Below are positions 30,993 to 42,269 of a stretch of DNA of 64,000 nucleotides, in pieces. The stretch lies in NCBI RefSeq assembly GCF_004115215.2, contig NC_041751.1, positions 32,523,798 through 32,587,797 on the forward strand, given 5' to 3'. The notes beneath the pieces were generated by a model. That model saw only the letters and a program-made list of their open reading frames with translations. It was not told the DNA's origin and did not search any database. The translations under genes were made by a program, and so were the position numbers. The stretch is from Ornithorhynchus anatinus. Lineage: Eukaryota; Chordata; Mammalia; Monotremata; Ornithorhynchidae. Position 1 is the stretch's first letter. Each line of letters opens with the position of its first letter.

Positions 30993-31460
30993 TATAATAA
31001 TAATGTTGGTATTTGTTAAGCGCTTACCAGGTGCAGAGCACTGTTCTAAGCGCTGGGGTAGATACAGGGTGATCAGGTTGTCCCACGTGGGGCTCACAGT
31101 TTTAATCCCCATTTTCTAGATGAGGTAACTGAGGCACAGAGAAGTTAAGTGACTTGCCCACAGTCACACAGCTGCCAAGTGGCAGAGCTGGGATCACCCA
31201 TGTCCATCGCTGGTGCCGGCTGGAAAGGCGGCTGTTGGGCAGTCAGATTCTGGGCAAGACGAGGCCGAGGCAGCATTTAGCAGCCGTTTTCCTCCTCTTT
31301 CCCCTCCCTCGGGGAGTGATTAGTGTGTACGTGTTGTCGGGGGAGGATTTGAGGGGAAGGTGAATAAATGAATCACTTGAACCCTAATCTGCTCTGACAG
31401 AGGGATTTGGGACATCTCTGGAAATGCCCAGATTCCCCTCCCTGCTGCCCACCGATCTGG
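30880..31460 (-). promoter_or_regulatory. V1R exon 1 block, unit 4, SINE-interrupted
   Basis: It aligns with the other leader blocks but is split by a GA-repeat expansion (30,950-30,989) and a reverse Mon-1 element (about 30,995-31,192). The upstream AUG (31,207-31,205) is kept. The donor, which is GTGAGT elsewhere, reads GTGATC at 31,197-31,192 because the inserted SINE replaces the intron bases. The exon and upstream part (31,200-31,460) remain well preserved. Confidence 0.7.
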
Positions 31461-31544
31461 GAGTCAATCTTATCTGAACTGTGCTCTGACAGACACTGCC
31501 TTGGATGACGGGGAAAGGGGACAAAGTCAACTAATTCTGCGTCT

Positions 31545-32050
31545 TCATTCGTTCATTCATTTGTATTTATTGAGTGCTTACTTTGTGCAGAACACTGTAC
31601 TAAGCGCTTGGAAAGTACAAATCAGCAAGAAAAACAAGGTGACTTAAAAACAAGGGTTAGGGAGGGAAGGAAGAGGGGAGAAGAGGAGAAGGAGAGAGAG
31701 GAATGTGATAGAGTGGGGAGAGGGAACTAAAGTTGAGACCTTAATAAGCACATAATAATAATGATAATAATTGTGGTATTTAAGAACTTCGTGCCGGGCA
31801 TTGTACTAAATCCTGAGGTGGGTACAAGCAACCCTGTCCCACATGAGGCGCACAGTTTTAATCTCCATTTTTCAGATGAGGTAACTGAGGCACAGAGAAG
31901 TAAAATGACTTGCCCAAGATCACACTGCAGACAAGTGGTGGATTCGGGATTAGAACCCAAGTCCTTCTGACTCCCAGGCCCGTCTCCAGTGCTCAAGCAC
32001 TTAGTTCAGTGTTCTGCACACAGTAAGCACTCAGTAACTACCACAGACGA
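31545..32050. mobile_element. L2 and Mon-1 fragments right of the array
   Basis: A reverse L2 tail lies at about 31,545-31,735 with purine-rich sequence. A reverse Mon-1 lies at about 31,752-31,985 and a forward L2 tail at 31,988-32,048. The breakpoint of homology with units 1-3 is near 31,460. Confidence 0.75.
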
Positions 32051-33515
32051 TGGTTCTGACCTCTTCGGTCTCCCTTTCCTCCTGCCTTCTGGCTACCTCT
32101 ACTTGAATGTCCCGCCGACACCCCAAATTTAACACGGCCAAAATAAAACTCTTCATCATACCACCCCCTGTCCTCCCCCTGTCTTTCACATCTCTGTAGA
32201 CAACACCACTATCCTCCCTGACCTCGGCATTGTCCTCAACTCATCTCTCTCATCCAACACACATATTCCATCTGTCACCAAATCCTATCGGTTCTACCTT
32301 CACAACATCGCTAAAATCCACCCTTTCCTCTCCATCCAAACTGTTACCACTCTGGCCCAATCTCTTATTCTATCCAGCCTTGACTACTGCATCACCTTCC
32401 TCAAAGACCTCCCTGCCTCCTATCTCTCCCCTGTCCAAACCATCGATTACTCCGTTGTCCAGCCCGTTTTCCTAAAAAAGATATTTCGTCCACATCTCCC
32501 CACTCCTCAAGAACCTCCAATGATTGCCCACCCACCTCCGCATCACACTGTTTCTCGTTGGTTTTAAAGCCCTGTATCTGCTCACCTTTCTGGTTTCCTA
32601 CTAAGACCCAGCCCGCACCCTTTGCTCTTCTAAAGCCAACCTGCTCACTGTACCTTAATCTCGTCTATCTCACCACCTACCCCTTGCCCACATCTTCTGG
32701 CCTGGAACTCTCTCCACTTGTCAGCTGTGTGACTTTGGGCAAGTCACTTCACTTCTCTGTGCCTCAGTTACCTCACCTGTAAAGTGGGGATGAGGACTGT
32801 GAGCCCCTCGTGGGACAACCTGATAACCCTACACCTATCCCGGCTCTTAGAAGAGGGCTTGGCACACAGTAAGCGCCTAACAAATACCATCATTATTATT
32901 ACTATTTTATATCTGATAGACCCTCACTCTCCCCACCTTGAAAGTCTTATTCAAATCACATCTCTTCCAAGAGGCCCTCCCCGATTAAACCCTAATCTCT
33001 CCCTCTCCATTCTGCTTCACCCTTCCACTTGGATCTGTACCCCCTTTAAGCACTTGATAGTGACCCCACCCATAAATCCACAGAGCTGTAATTTATTTTA
33101 ATGTCTGCCTCCCTTTCCACACTGTAAACTCCTTGTGAACAGAAGACCTACCTGTTCTAGTTTACTCACCCAGGTGTTTAATACAGTGCTCTGCCCTGCC
33201 ACGGAAGCAGTGTGGCTTAGTGGAAAGAGCTCGGACTTGGGAATCACAGATCAGGCGTTCAAATCCCTACTCTGCCACCTGGCCGCTGTGTGACCTTGGG
33301 CAAGGCATTTCACTTCTCTGTGCCTCAGTGCCTTCATCTGTACAATGGGGATTAAGACTGTGAGCTCCACAGGGGACAACCCGATTACCTTGTATCTACC
33401 CCAGCGCTTGGAAGAGTGCTTGGCCCATAATAAGCGCTTAACAAATACCGTCATCATCATTTTCATTATTATTATTATAGTAAGCACTCAATAAATAACA
33501 CTGATTGTTTGACAA
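32050..33515 (+). mobile_element. L2 LINE, ORF2 end to 3' tail, with two nested Mon-1
   Basis: The longest L2 piece in the window. The forward translation, with breaks, gives NTTILPDLGIVLNSSLS, then SVTKSYRFYLHNIAKI and SSLDYCITFL. These are the closing segments of the L2 reverse-transcriptase domain. The 3' untranslated end follows to about 33,515. Forward Mon-1 elements are inserted at about 32,707-32,915 and 33,200-33,478. It occupies the place where a receptor matching the orphan leader block would be expected. Confidence 0.85.
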
Positions 33516-33519
33516 AGAG

Positions 33520-33977
33520 CAAAGGTGGAGCTCCAGTCTAAAGCCCCTGAGTTCTTGGGAAACCAAACCAGAAACCGTGCTGACAGAGAGAGAGCTTCAT
33601 CCTACTCACCCATGTCCATCGCTCTCCCTGGCTGGGTGGGCAGCTCGCAGACAGTGAGACTCTGGCAGGACGAGGTTGAGGTCCCATTTATCAGCAGCTT
33701 TCATCTCTCCCCTCCCTCAGGGAGCGATTAGAGTGTGAGTATGTGAGTGACTCTCAGAGCACATAATCCGCTCTGACATTCGGACAGGCACATCTCTGGA
33801 AATGTCAAGATTCCCCTCCCTGCTGCCCACCCATCTGGGACAAGACGAGCTCACATCTCTCCCCGCAATTACCTGCTGCCAACTGACCATCAGAGATAAC
33901 CATGGAGAGACATGGAGAGTATCCTGCAGCTCCAGGGACCCCCCAGCTCTCACCCACCACCCAGTCTGCCAGGAGCC
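33520..33977 (-). promoter_or_regulatory. Orphan V1R exon 1 / promoter block
   Basis: A complete leader block. On the minus strand it has the GATAAATG stretch (about 33,690), an exon ending ATGGACATGG and a GTGAGT donor at 33,609. No V1R frame lies downstream of it on the minus strand before the unit 4 leader; L2 and SINE DNA fill the space. It is either the relic of a lost receptor or could splice to the unit 4 receptor across its damaged leader. The sequence cannot tell these apart. Confidence 0.7.
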
Positions 33978-34232
33978 AATGAGGCCTAGTAGATAAAGCA
34001 TGGTCCTGGGAGTCCGAAAGCTCTGTTTTCTAATCCCAGCTCCATCAGTTGTCTGCTGTGTGACCTTAGGCAAGTCACTTCACTTGTTTCAGCTTCAGTG
34101 ACCTCATCTGTAAAATAGAGATGAAGCCTGTGAGGTCCATGTGAGACGTGGACTGTGTCCAACCCGATCAGGTTGTATCCACCCCAGTGCTTAGTGCATA
34201 GCATAGAGTAGGGGCTCAATAAATATCATTTA
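33978..34232 (+). mobile_element. Mon-1 SINE
   Basis: A forward, moderately diverged element from GAGGCCTAGTAGATAAAGC to an AATAAATATCATT tail. Positions 34,235-34,555 contain only a TG-rich tract (34,390-34,440) and otherwise nothing recognisable. Confidence 0.8.
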
Positions 34233-34555
34233 AGTTAGGTGACGTAGAAGTGCTGAAGTAGATAAGGTGGGGAGATTAATTTGGAGTGGGGTCTTCCGGG
34301 TGTAAGGGAGGAGAGATGTCCGGGCAGTGGGATGGAGGGTGTGTCACGTCATATTTTCATCCTCATTAGCCCTTGTGCATTCCGGAGTGTGGATCTGTGT
34401 GAGTGTGTGTTTTTGTGTGTGTGCGTGAGTGTATGTGACTTTTATTTATTCATTCCCTACAGGATTTCATGTTTCCAGTTGTGTTCTGGTAAAAGTGGGA
34501 GAAATTCAGGTGATGATTGACAATGAATATGTAGAAGCAGCGCGGCTGCCACACG

Positions 34556-35600
34556 TGACCTTGTGTCTATATCTATGATTCTATTTATCTATTTCGATGG
34601 TACTGATGCCTGCCTACTTGTTTTGTTTTGCTGTCTGCCCTTTTAGACTGTAAGCCCGTTGTGGTTAGGGATTGTCTCTATCTGTTGCCGAATCGTACAT
34701 TCCAAGCGCTTAGTACAGTGCTCTGCACACTATAAGCGCTCAATAAATGCGATTGAATGAATGAATGGCTTAGTAGAAAGAGCACGGATTTGGGAGTTAG
34801 AGATCATGAGTACTAATCCCGGCTCCATTTGTCAGCTGTGTGACTTTGGGCAAGTCACTTCATTTCTCTGTGCCTCAGTTACCTCATCGCTAAAATGGGG
34901 AGTAAGACCGTGAGTTCTATGTGGGACAAGGACCCTGATTAACTTATATCTATCCCAGTGCTTAGAACAGTTCTTGACGCATAGTAAGTGCTTAACAAAT
35001 ACCCTCATCATGTTCAGCGCCTTTTATTTTGCAGCTGTCCCATCTTTATTTCATTTCATTTCATTATTTCATTCTTTCAAACGCATTTATGAGTGCTTAG
35101 TAGCTGCAGAGCACTGGACTAAGTGATTGGGAGAGTACAGCAAAAAATGAACACATTCCCTGCCCACAACTAGCGTACAGTCTGGGGTGGGAGAGGCAGA
35201 CGTTACAAGAAATAAATAAATGACAGAGATGGACGTAAATGGCGAAGGGCTGAAAGGGGGGAAGAACAAAGGGAGCAAGTCAGGGTGACGCATAAGGGAG
35301 TGGGAGAAGAGAAAAGGGGGGCTTAATTAGGGAAGGCCTCTTGGAGGAGATGGGCATTCAATAAGGCTTTGAAGGGGGGGAAGAGGAATTGTCTGTGGGA
35401 TTTGAGGAGGGTGGGCGTTCTGGGCCGGAGGCAGGACGTGGTGAGGGGTCGGTGGCCAGACAGACGAGATGGAGGCCCAGTGAGAAGGTTGTCCCACCTC
35501 CTAGATTGTAAAATCTTTGAGGACAGGGATCATGGGCTCTCCCATTTACTCGGTACAGTGAGCTGCACGAAATCAGTACTCAATAATTACTAGTGTGTGA
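34556..35600. mobile_element. L2 and Mon-1 elements
   Basis: A forward L2 3' end lies at about 34,556-34,768 and a forward Mon-1 at 34,769-35,010. A reverse L2 3' portion of about 445 bp (35,045-35,490) has the GGAAGGCCTCTTGGAGGAGATG motif. A short forward L2 piece lies at 35,500-35,600. Confidence 0.8.
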
Positions 35601-35624
35601 GTGTTTGCCGCCCAGAGCCCTGTA

Positions 35625-36405
35625 TTAATAATACTAATGGCCTTTGTTAAGCGCTTATTATGTGCCAGTTGCTGTACTGAAAGCTGAGGTGGATACAAGC
35701 AAATCAGGTTGGACACAGTCCCTGTCCCACCTGGGGCTCACAGTCTCAATCCCCATTTTCCAGATGAGGTCACTGAGGCCCCCGAGGAGTGAAGCGACTT
35801 ACCCAAGGTCACGCAGCAGACAAGTGGCGGAGCCGGGATTGGAATCCATGACCTTCTGACTCCCAGACCCATGCTCTAGCTACTATGCCATGATGCTTCC
35901 CTGCAGTAGACTCCTCAGCCAGGATGAGAGCAGGGACACGCTCTCCTGAAGCAGGACCGGAGATCACGATGGGAACCATGACCGTGACCATGAGCAAGAC
36001 CATTCCCTTGCCCCCAGCCTCCCTTTGCCGCCATGCCACCCCCCCCCCCCCACATGCTGCAGGGGTGCCAGGGATCGTGTCCTGCAAGGGAGTCTACTAC
36101 AGGAGGGCCTCTCTTGACCGTCCTTCTGATTTTTCTTTTTTTTTTCTTTTTGGTTAGGCAGTCAGTCGTATTTATTGAGCGCTCACTATGTGCAGAGCAC
36201 TTTACTAAGCACTTGGGAGAGTATATTATAACACTAAACAGTCGCCTCATCTGTAAAATGGGGGTGAAAACTGAGAGCCCCATGTAGGCCAGAGATTATG
36301 TCCAACCCGACTAGCTGGTATCTACCCCAGCTTTTAGAACAGTGCTGGACACAAAATAACTGGACATACAAGCACTTAAAAATACCATTATTATTATTAT
36401 TGGTC
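35625..36405. mobile_element. Reverse Mon-1, unassigned middle, L2 and Mon-1
   Basis: A reverse Mon-1 lies at about 35,625-35,890. Positions 35,891-36,150 are unassigned sequence with a C-run (36,040-36,051). A reverse L2 tail lies at 36,155-36,240 and a forward Mon-1 3' part at 36,240-36,400. Confidence 0.75.
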
Positions 36406-36466
36406 CTATCCTACTCAAATGAGGCCATCTGGGATTTAGAAGAAGAGAAGGCTTTTTCGTGGTAGC

Positions 36467-37396
36467 CTACGACAGATTGGAGAGGGAAAAGGGAGATTCC
36501 CTTTTCCAGAATATTCTCATTCTCCTGTCACTGTGGATGATCAGGAACGGGCTGATGGCTGAGAAGCTGAGTATAAATACCAGGTGGCTCTTCACGAGCA
36601 GAGGAGAATTTCCTCTCTTGTTCATTATGACGCTCAGCATGATGGACTGACGCCCGTAGAAGAGGACATAGAGGGTGACCAGGGCGACCACTCTCTTGGC
36701 CGCTCGGACCTCGGCCGTCGCCCTGGGGGAGCATCCGGGCCCGTGAAGGTGGCGGACCTGCCGGTGGTGCTTGTGCAGGATGAACACCATGTAGCCACTG
36801 GCCAAGCTCATCAGCCCCACGAAGAACAGATCGCGGAAAGAGACCACCAGTGTAATTACCAGGGTAGACTCTTCACTGTCAATGACCTCTGAACAATAAG
36901 TCAGGTCCAGTTTGATTTGAACACTGCTGCTGTTCTGGGGCCCTGTCATATGCACCAGCATATTGTAGTCTATCATCAGATTGAGCATCCAAGACAGGAG
37001 ACAGGAGGGGATGATGTATTTGGGAAATCTGGCTTTGACCCCTGCCCACCGGGAGGTGCCGGGGCTGAGGGTGACGGCCTGGAAGACGCTCAGGAGGCAG
37101 GTGGTGCAGATGACGAGGCCCCGGGCCACCCGGTACAGGTACATGAGGATTTTACAGTCAGTGTCATCCAGAAAATTTCTCAGCCCCCAAGCTGACATGA
37201 CCTCGGGGATTCCAATGGTGAGGAGGATGGTGGTGTTGGCTAAAGCCAGGTGGGCGAAAATCCAGTCAGAGGAGCTGGACTTAAGGCTGGCGGAGACCAT
37301 GCGGGCATAAAACAGGAGAAGGAAGATGTTCACCGAGAGCCCAGTGCTGAACTGTAACAGAATCACGATCCCAAAGGTGAGCTCAGTGGCGTCCAT
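36467..37396 (-). CDS. Vomeronasal type-1 receptor, divergent-pair left gene
   Basis: An intact 309-residue V1R, clearly related to but distinct from the array. It starts MDATELTFGIV and keeps TCLLSVFQAVTLSPGTSRW, the Cys pair in extracellular loops 1 and 2, a loop-2 glycosylation site (NSSS) and LFYGRQS in TM6. The C terminus is the V1R-typical short basic tail. Its leader block lies at 38,725-39,310 with the donor at 38,906. At the usual acceptor position the minus strand reads ACAAG in place of GCAG, so the exon may start about two bases downstream (near 37,431). It is arranged head-to-head with the plus-strand receptor at 43,687. Confidence 0.96.
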   Translation of the reverse strand: MDATELTFGIVILLQFSTGLSVNIFLLLFYARMVSASLKSSSSDWIFAHLALANTTILLTIGIPEVMSAWGLRNFLDDTDCKILMYLYRVARGLVICTTCLLSVFQAVTLSPGTSRWAGVKARFPKYIIPSCLLSWMLNLMIDYNMLVHMTGPQNSSSVQIKLDLTYCSEVIDSEESTLVITLVVSFRDLFFVGLMSLASGYMVFILHKHHRQVRHLHGPGCSPRATAEVRAAKRVVALVTLYVLFYGRQSIMLSVIMNKRGNSPLLVKSHLVFILSFSAISPFLIIHSDRRMRIFWKRESPFSLSNLS

Positions 37397-37429
37397 CGTC
37401 TTAGATTTCCATTAAAAGCAGAGGGGGGA

Positions 37430-37735
37430 CTCTTGTACAGTAAGCAAAAGAAGAGAGAGAGGAAAAAAAAGGGAGAGAGAGAGAAGAGGAGAAAAGGGGA
37501 GGGAGGAGAGAGAAAAAGAGAGACGGAAGAGTGGAAAGAGACAGAAAGGGACAGCGAGTGAGAGATGGAGTAAGTGGGGGATGAGAGAGTAAGAGAAGAT
37601 ATTAGAGGAACAGGGAAAAGAGAAAGACACAGAGGTAGAAAAGAAAAGGAAGAAAAGGAGAAAGAAGGTAAGGGAGACAGACAATGGAAGGAAGAGAAGA
37701 AGAGGAAGAAGGAGGGAGAGAGAGAGGGAACATGA
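37430..37735. repeat. Purine-rich (GA) tract in V1R leader intron
   Basis: About 300 bp consisting almost only of A and G on the plus strand, hence pyrimidine-rich in the direction of V1R transcription and just upstream of the acceptor. The open frames across it are low-complexity artefacts. Confidence 0.85.
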
Positions 37736-37736
37736 G

Positions 37737-38425
37737 ACACAGTGTGGCCTAGTGGCAAGAGCACAGCCTTGGGAGTCAAAGGTCGTGGGTTCTAATCCAG
37801 GCTCTGCCACTTGTCTGCTGTGTGTCCCTGGGCAAGTCACTTAACTTCTCTGTGCCTCCGTTACCTCATCTGTAAAATGAGGATTTAAGACTGTGAGCGT
37901 CACTTGGGACAACCTGATCACCTTGTATCTACCCCGGGGCTTAGAGCAGTGCTTGGCACATAGTAAGCGCTTAACAAATAGCCATCATTATTATAACCCC
38001 AAATCCCTTCCACCACCCCATCAGCGAGGATACCCCTCCACACCCTGTTCTGAGAGAAGGGCGCAGATCCGAGATGCCAGACTATCACATTTCCAACGAT
38101 GATAAGGGAAAGGGGTCAGCTGGATCTGTGATTAAAGACAAAGGGTGAGGGAAGGAACAGAGGATGAATGGGGAGGGAGACAGGGAGACTGAAGACGGCA
38201 CGGGCTTGGGAATCAGAGATCATGGGTTCTAATCCCGGCTCCGCCGCTCGTCTGCTGTGTGACCGTGGGCAAGTCACATAACGTCTCTGTAGCTCAGTTA
38301 CCTCATCTGTAAAAGGGATTAAGACTGTGAGTCCCTCGTGGGGCAACCTGATGACCTTGTATCTCCCCCAGAGCTTAGAACAGTGCTTGGCACATAGTAA
38401 GCACTTCAGAAATACCAACATTATT
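37737..38425 (+). mobile_element. Two forward Mon-1 SINEs
   Basis: Elements at about 37,737-37,995 and 38,190-38,425. The second lacks its 5' beginning. Between them, 38,000-38,190 is unassigned. Confidence 0.85.
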
Positions 38426-38724
38426 ATAAAGTCAGGAAGATCGGGATCGTTGCTTTTCCTGTTCTGCTTACTTCTGCTTCCCGCTCCAAAGGGTTTAAGG
38501 AGATGTCTGTGGCTCTGCTGTCCCTGCCCATTGGGATGGGGGGGGGGGATCATCACTGGGTCAGTGGTGTCGCCTCTCTCTGACCCAGTCCTCCCGGCCA
38601 GCTGAAATCTTGGAGCCTCTGGCAATGGTTCCGACCTCTCAGTGTCTTTGCAGATGGCAGAACTTTCCCTGTTCCATACGGAGATTAAAACCGATTCTTT
38701 CCGAGACCTCAGACAGGAGGGCAT

Positions 38725-39310
38725 CCTGTCTAATGCCGAGGGGCCTCTGCTCCAAAGGTCCTGGGATTGGGAAGGTGGGAGCTCTGGGAGAAGGCTTTTC
38801 AGGGGTGACCAGCCCTGGCTCCCACCAAGGGGGTCAAGTCCTAAGCCATAGAGCTCCTATGGAAAGCCAGAGATCGTGCTGACAGAGATGGCTTTGTCCT
38901 ACTCACCTGTCTCATCGCTCACGCAGCTGGAAGGGCAGCTCGCGGACAGTAAGACTCCGGCAGGACAAGGCTGAGGCGCCATTTATCAGCCGCTTTCCTC
39001 ATCTCTCTCCTCCCTCAGGGAGTGATTAGTGTGTGTGTGCGGGTCTGTGTGCGTGAATGAGTTAGCTGAGCACTAACCTGCTCTGACACTGGAATGGGGA
39101 CATCTCTGGAAATGCCCAGATTCTGCTCCCTCCTGCCCACCGATCAGGGATAAGATGGGCCCTGGTCTCTCCCCACAATTATTGATGCTAATTGACCATC
39201 AGAGATGCCCATGGAGAGACATGGCAGCCTCAGTGCCATAACCCTTTGCCCCGGGCATATCCCAGATCTCACCCACAGCCCAGCTCTGCCAGGAGCCAAG
39301 ATTGGCTCTC
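38725..39310 (-). promoter_or_regulatory. V1R exon 1 / promoter block for receptor at 36,467
   Basis: It shares with the other blocks the GATAAATGGC stretch (about 38,980), the GAGGGAGGAGAGAG segment and the GGAAATGCCCAGATTC-type motif (on the plus strand near 39,108). Here the exon ends ATGAGACAG with donor GTGAGT at 38,901-38,906 on the minus strand. The intron side (38,430-38,890) is also related to the matching part upstream of the receptor at 60,521. Confidence 0.7.
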
Positions 39311-39344
39311 TAATGTGAGTCTTACTCTCTCACCCCCTTTCATT

Positions 39345-40290
39345 CATTCATTTATTCAACTGCATTTATCAAGCGCTTACTATGTGCAGAGCGCTGTACT
39401 AAGCGCTTAGGAGAGTACAATACGACAACAAGCAGACACATTTCCTGCCCACGGCCAGCTTACAGTCTAGTGGGGTCACACATGGCCACAGATGCTCCTG
39501 TGTCATAAATCTCGGTGAGATCCCTCCCTCTCCAGGAGGCTAAGGTGTCCGAGTGACAAGCAAGAACTAACTACACAGTTAGACTTTCTCAGGCAGCTGA
39601 GAACAGGGACTGTAGACAGGCCAACCACTGGAAGTTAACAGGGAGGGCCAAGTCTGAAATTCACCATCCCCTCTGCTCCAGTGTCCAGGAAAAGGTTCAG
39701 TCATGAGGCAATGACCTCCTTTCTTCAGCCACGTGAGTGTCCCTGCTCGGGAGAGGGGAATCAGCCAATGGAGTAATAATAATACCTGCGTTATTTGTGA
39801 AATACTCACTACAAGCCAGGAACTTGCGAAAAAAGGGGAAATAAATAATCACAATGATGGTATTTGTTAAGCACTTGCTATGTGTCAAGCACTGTTCTAA
39901 GCGCTGGGGTAGAAACAGGGTAATCAGGTTGTCCCACGTGGGGCTCAGAGTTTTAATCCCCATTTTACAGATGAGGTAACTGAAGCCCAGAGAAGTGAAG
40001 TGGCTTGTCCAAGGTCACACAGGTGTGATCACACAGAAGACGAGTGACAGATCAGGGATTAGAACCCACATCCTCTGACTCCCAAGCCCGAGCTCTTGAC
40101 ACTAAGCCACGCTGCTTCACATGGGGCCCCCGGTTTCAATCCCCATATTACAGGTGAGGTGACCGAGGCACCAAGAAGTGAAGTGACTTGTGCCAGGTCA
40201 CACAACAGACAAGTGGGAGAGCTAGGATTAGAACAGGTCCTTCTTGACCCCCAGGCCTGTGCTCTATCCACTAGGCCATGCTGTTAGTTT
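39345..40290. mobile_element. L2 tail and two reverse Mon-1 SINEs
   Basis: A reverse L2 tail lies at about 39,345-39,475 and reverse Mon-1 elements at about 39,850-40,115 and 40,115-40,285. Positions 39,480-39,845 contain no recognisable feature beyond weak similarity to the outer edge of the V1R leader blocks. Confidence 0.75.
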
Positions 40291-41295
40291 AGTATCAGAG
40301 TAAGGTAGTAAACGGAATTCATTCCTACATTCCCTGCCTCTAATGAGTTTACAGTCTATAAAACCAAGCCAAGCTCTTAATCCGAGACAAAGCCAGAACT
40401 AGGGAGAATTCTTCCCCTTTAGAAACCTCAGATACTGTGCATTCTACCTCTTTCCCATCAAACCGCACAAACTCATCCTGCCTCCTAAAAAGTACGTAAT
40501 CTCAGGTGGTCCCTTTTCACTCTTCCTAGAGCTTCTTAGATTCTGGCTTTCCTGTCTGTGTTACGGCTTATGGCCACCTTAGAGGTCCCCTGCTACCCTG
40601 TGGTCACTACAGGAGAAAAGGGTTTAGTGATTCTGGCAAGTTCCCGGACTCCACACCTCTCCCACCCCTACCCAGGAGTTGCCTCTTTCCGCTGTCACCA
40701 CCCTTTGCCTTAATTAGCCTCCTCCAAGTTAGTGAATGGGTCAGGGCAGGATTCTACTCTCCCAGGAAATTCCCAGATCCTGAGCATTTTAAAGTGGAGA
40801 GACTTTAAGCCTTTCCTGGTCTGGCTAGCCTAACTTTGAGGAGCTTAATCCTGCCCACCTTCCCACTTAATGAAGAAAAGAACAAGGTAGTTCTATATGA
40901 AAACATTTAATAAATCACAGGCACTGAAATGCAGTATTCTCCCTCTGCAAACAGTAAGCATAAAAGAATTGTAAATGGAGCCTCCATGTCCCTGGACGTA
41001 AATGTCCCTAACTCTGGGGTTATGACCTCCTGTCCTAAGGGAAAGGAGCAGTCCCATACTATCCCGAGAGGCTCCGTGTCCCACCCATCTTCCACCCCCC
41101 CCCCCCACCAAGTACTTTTCTCTGCATTCTACTTCAGTACTCTGATCACCTGCTGTGGATTACGGAGTATTTAGATATTTTCTCTACAGCCCCTTCCTCA
41201 GTATTCAGTTTCCGTACTCTGAACTTTTGACTGAGGATGAAGAGAAACTTGGATTTAGTCTCTGCAGTTCCTTTTTTGAATATCCAGCTTCCATT
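40290..41295. other. About 1 kb of unassigned unique-looking sequence
   Basis: This is the longest stretch of the receptor region without Mon-1 or L2 motifs. It lies between the two divergent V1R promoters. No long open frame, RNA gene or repeat could be recognised. There is a C-run at 41,095-41,107. It is a place where a shared enhancer could lie, but nothing in the sequence shows that directly. Confidence 0.4.
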
Positions 41296-42120
41296 TGCCG
41301 ACTTGTTCATTCCAAGCGCTTAGTACAGTGCTCTGCACATAGTAAGTGCTCAATAAATACTATCGAAGGAATAAATTTTCTGAACCTCTAACTAGACCGT
41401 AAGCTCGTTGTGGGTAGGGAATGCGTCTTGTTTATTGTTGTATTTCACTCTCCCAAGCATTTAGTACAGTGCTCTTCACTCAGTAACAATAGATATGATT
41501 GATTGAGAATCAGATTATGATTATTATTATTTATGATTGTTAAGTGCTTACTATGTGCCCAGCACTGTTCTAAGCGCTGGGATAGATACCAAGTTATCAG
41601 TTTGGACACTGTCCCTGACCCATAACTTGCCCATTTATATATTCTTTTTCCTTCATCTTTCAGTCTACCCTCACCTCCGTCCTTCTCTGGATTGGTTATT
41701 TGTTACCAAGCAGTTTCTGTTGTTGCCTAGAAATGTTCTAGGTTGGGGTAATGCAGGCAACCTGAAAGCATCATTCAACCAGCTCTTTTTTGTTGTTGTT
41801 TTGCTTTTTAATGATATTTGTTAAGTCCTTACTATGTTCCAGGCACCATATTAAGAGCTTGGGTAGGTATAAGCTAAATCAAGTTGAACACGGTCCCTGT
41901 ACCACAAAATGATAATAATGATGGTATTTGTTAAGCGCTTACTATGTGCCAAGCACTGTTCTAAGTGCTGGGGTAGATTCAAGGTAATCGGGTTGTCCCA
42001 CATGGGGCTTCCAGTCTTAATCCCCATTTTCCACATAGGTAACTGGGGCACAGAGAAGTGAAGTGCCTTGCCCAAGGTCGTACAGCAGACAAGTGGTGGA
42101 GCCGAGATTAGAACGCATGA
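41296..42120. mobile_element. L2 tails and reverse Mon-1 SINEs
   Basis: Forward L2 tails lie at about 41,296-41,375 and 41,395-41,515. Reverse Mon-1 pieces lie at about 41,520-41,640, 41,805-41,910 and 41,912-42,120. Positions 41,645-41,800 are unassigned. Confidence 0.75.
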
Positions 42121-42269
42121 CAATTGTAAAACTAACAGGATTTGGGGGCTCACTGGGTTGAATAAAAGAGACGATATCTAAATTCTGGGATTGTGAGATG
42201 CAGAGGATATTGCTATTGCCTAAAGGGAGGAGAATGTTTGAAGAAGGAGAGGGTTTGGGAGAAGGTGTG

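Larger units (their letters stand above)
15020..31460. repeat. Tandem V1R segmental array, four units
   Basis: Direct tandem units start at about 15,020, 19,506, 23,979 and 28,457, with spacings of 4,486, 4,473 and 4,478 bp. Each unit holds one V1R frame on the minus strand, its leader intron, an exon 1 block, two forward Mon-1 elements and three L2 fragments. Units 1-3 are nearly identical even in their non-coding parts. Unit 4 stops matching at about 31,460, has two extra SINE insertions and is clearly more diverged upstream of its receptor. Units 2 and 3 share a small deletion absent from unit 1 (near 22,325 and 26,800). Confidence 0.95.

Noticed and set aside
31460-33515. A receptor remnant belonging to the orphan leader block
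   Set aside because: I looked for the V1R signature stretches on both strands and saw only L2 and Mon-1 sequence. A profile search could still find a very worn remnant.
40290-41295. A hidden gene in the repeat-free stretch between divergent V1R genes
   Set aside because: The longest open frames are about 80 codons without conserved features, and no RNA gene fold was recognised.
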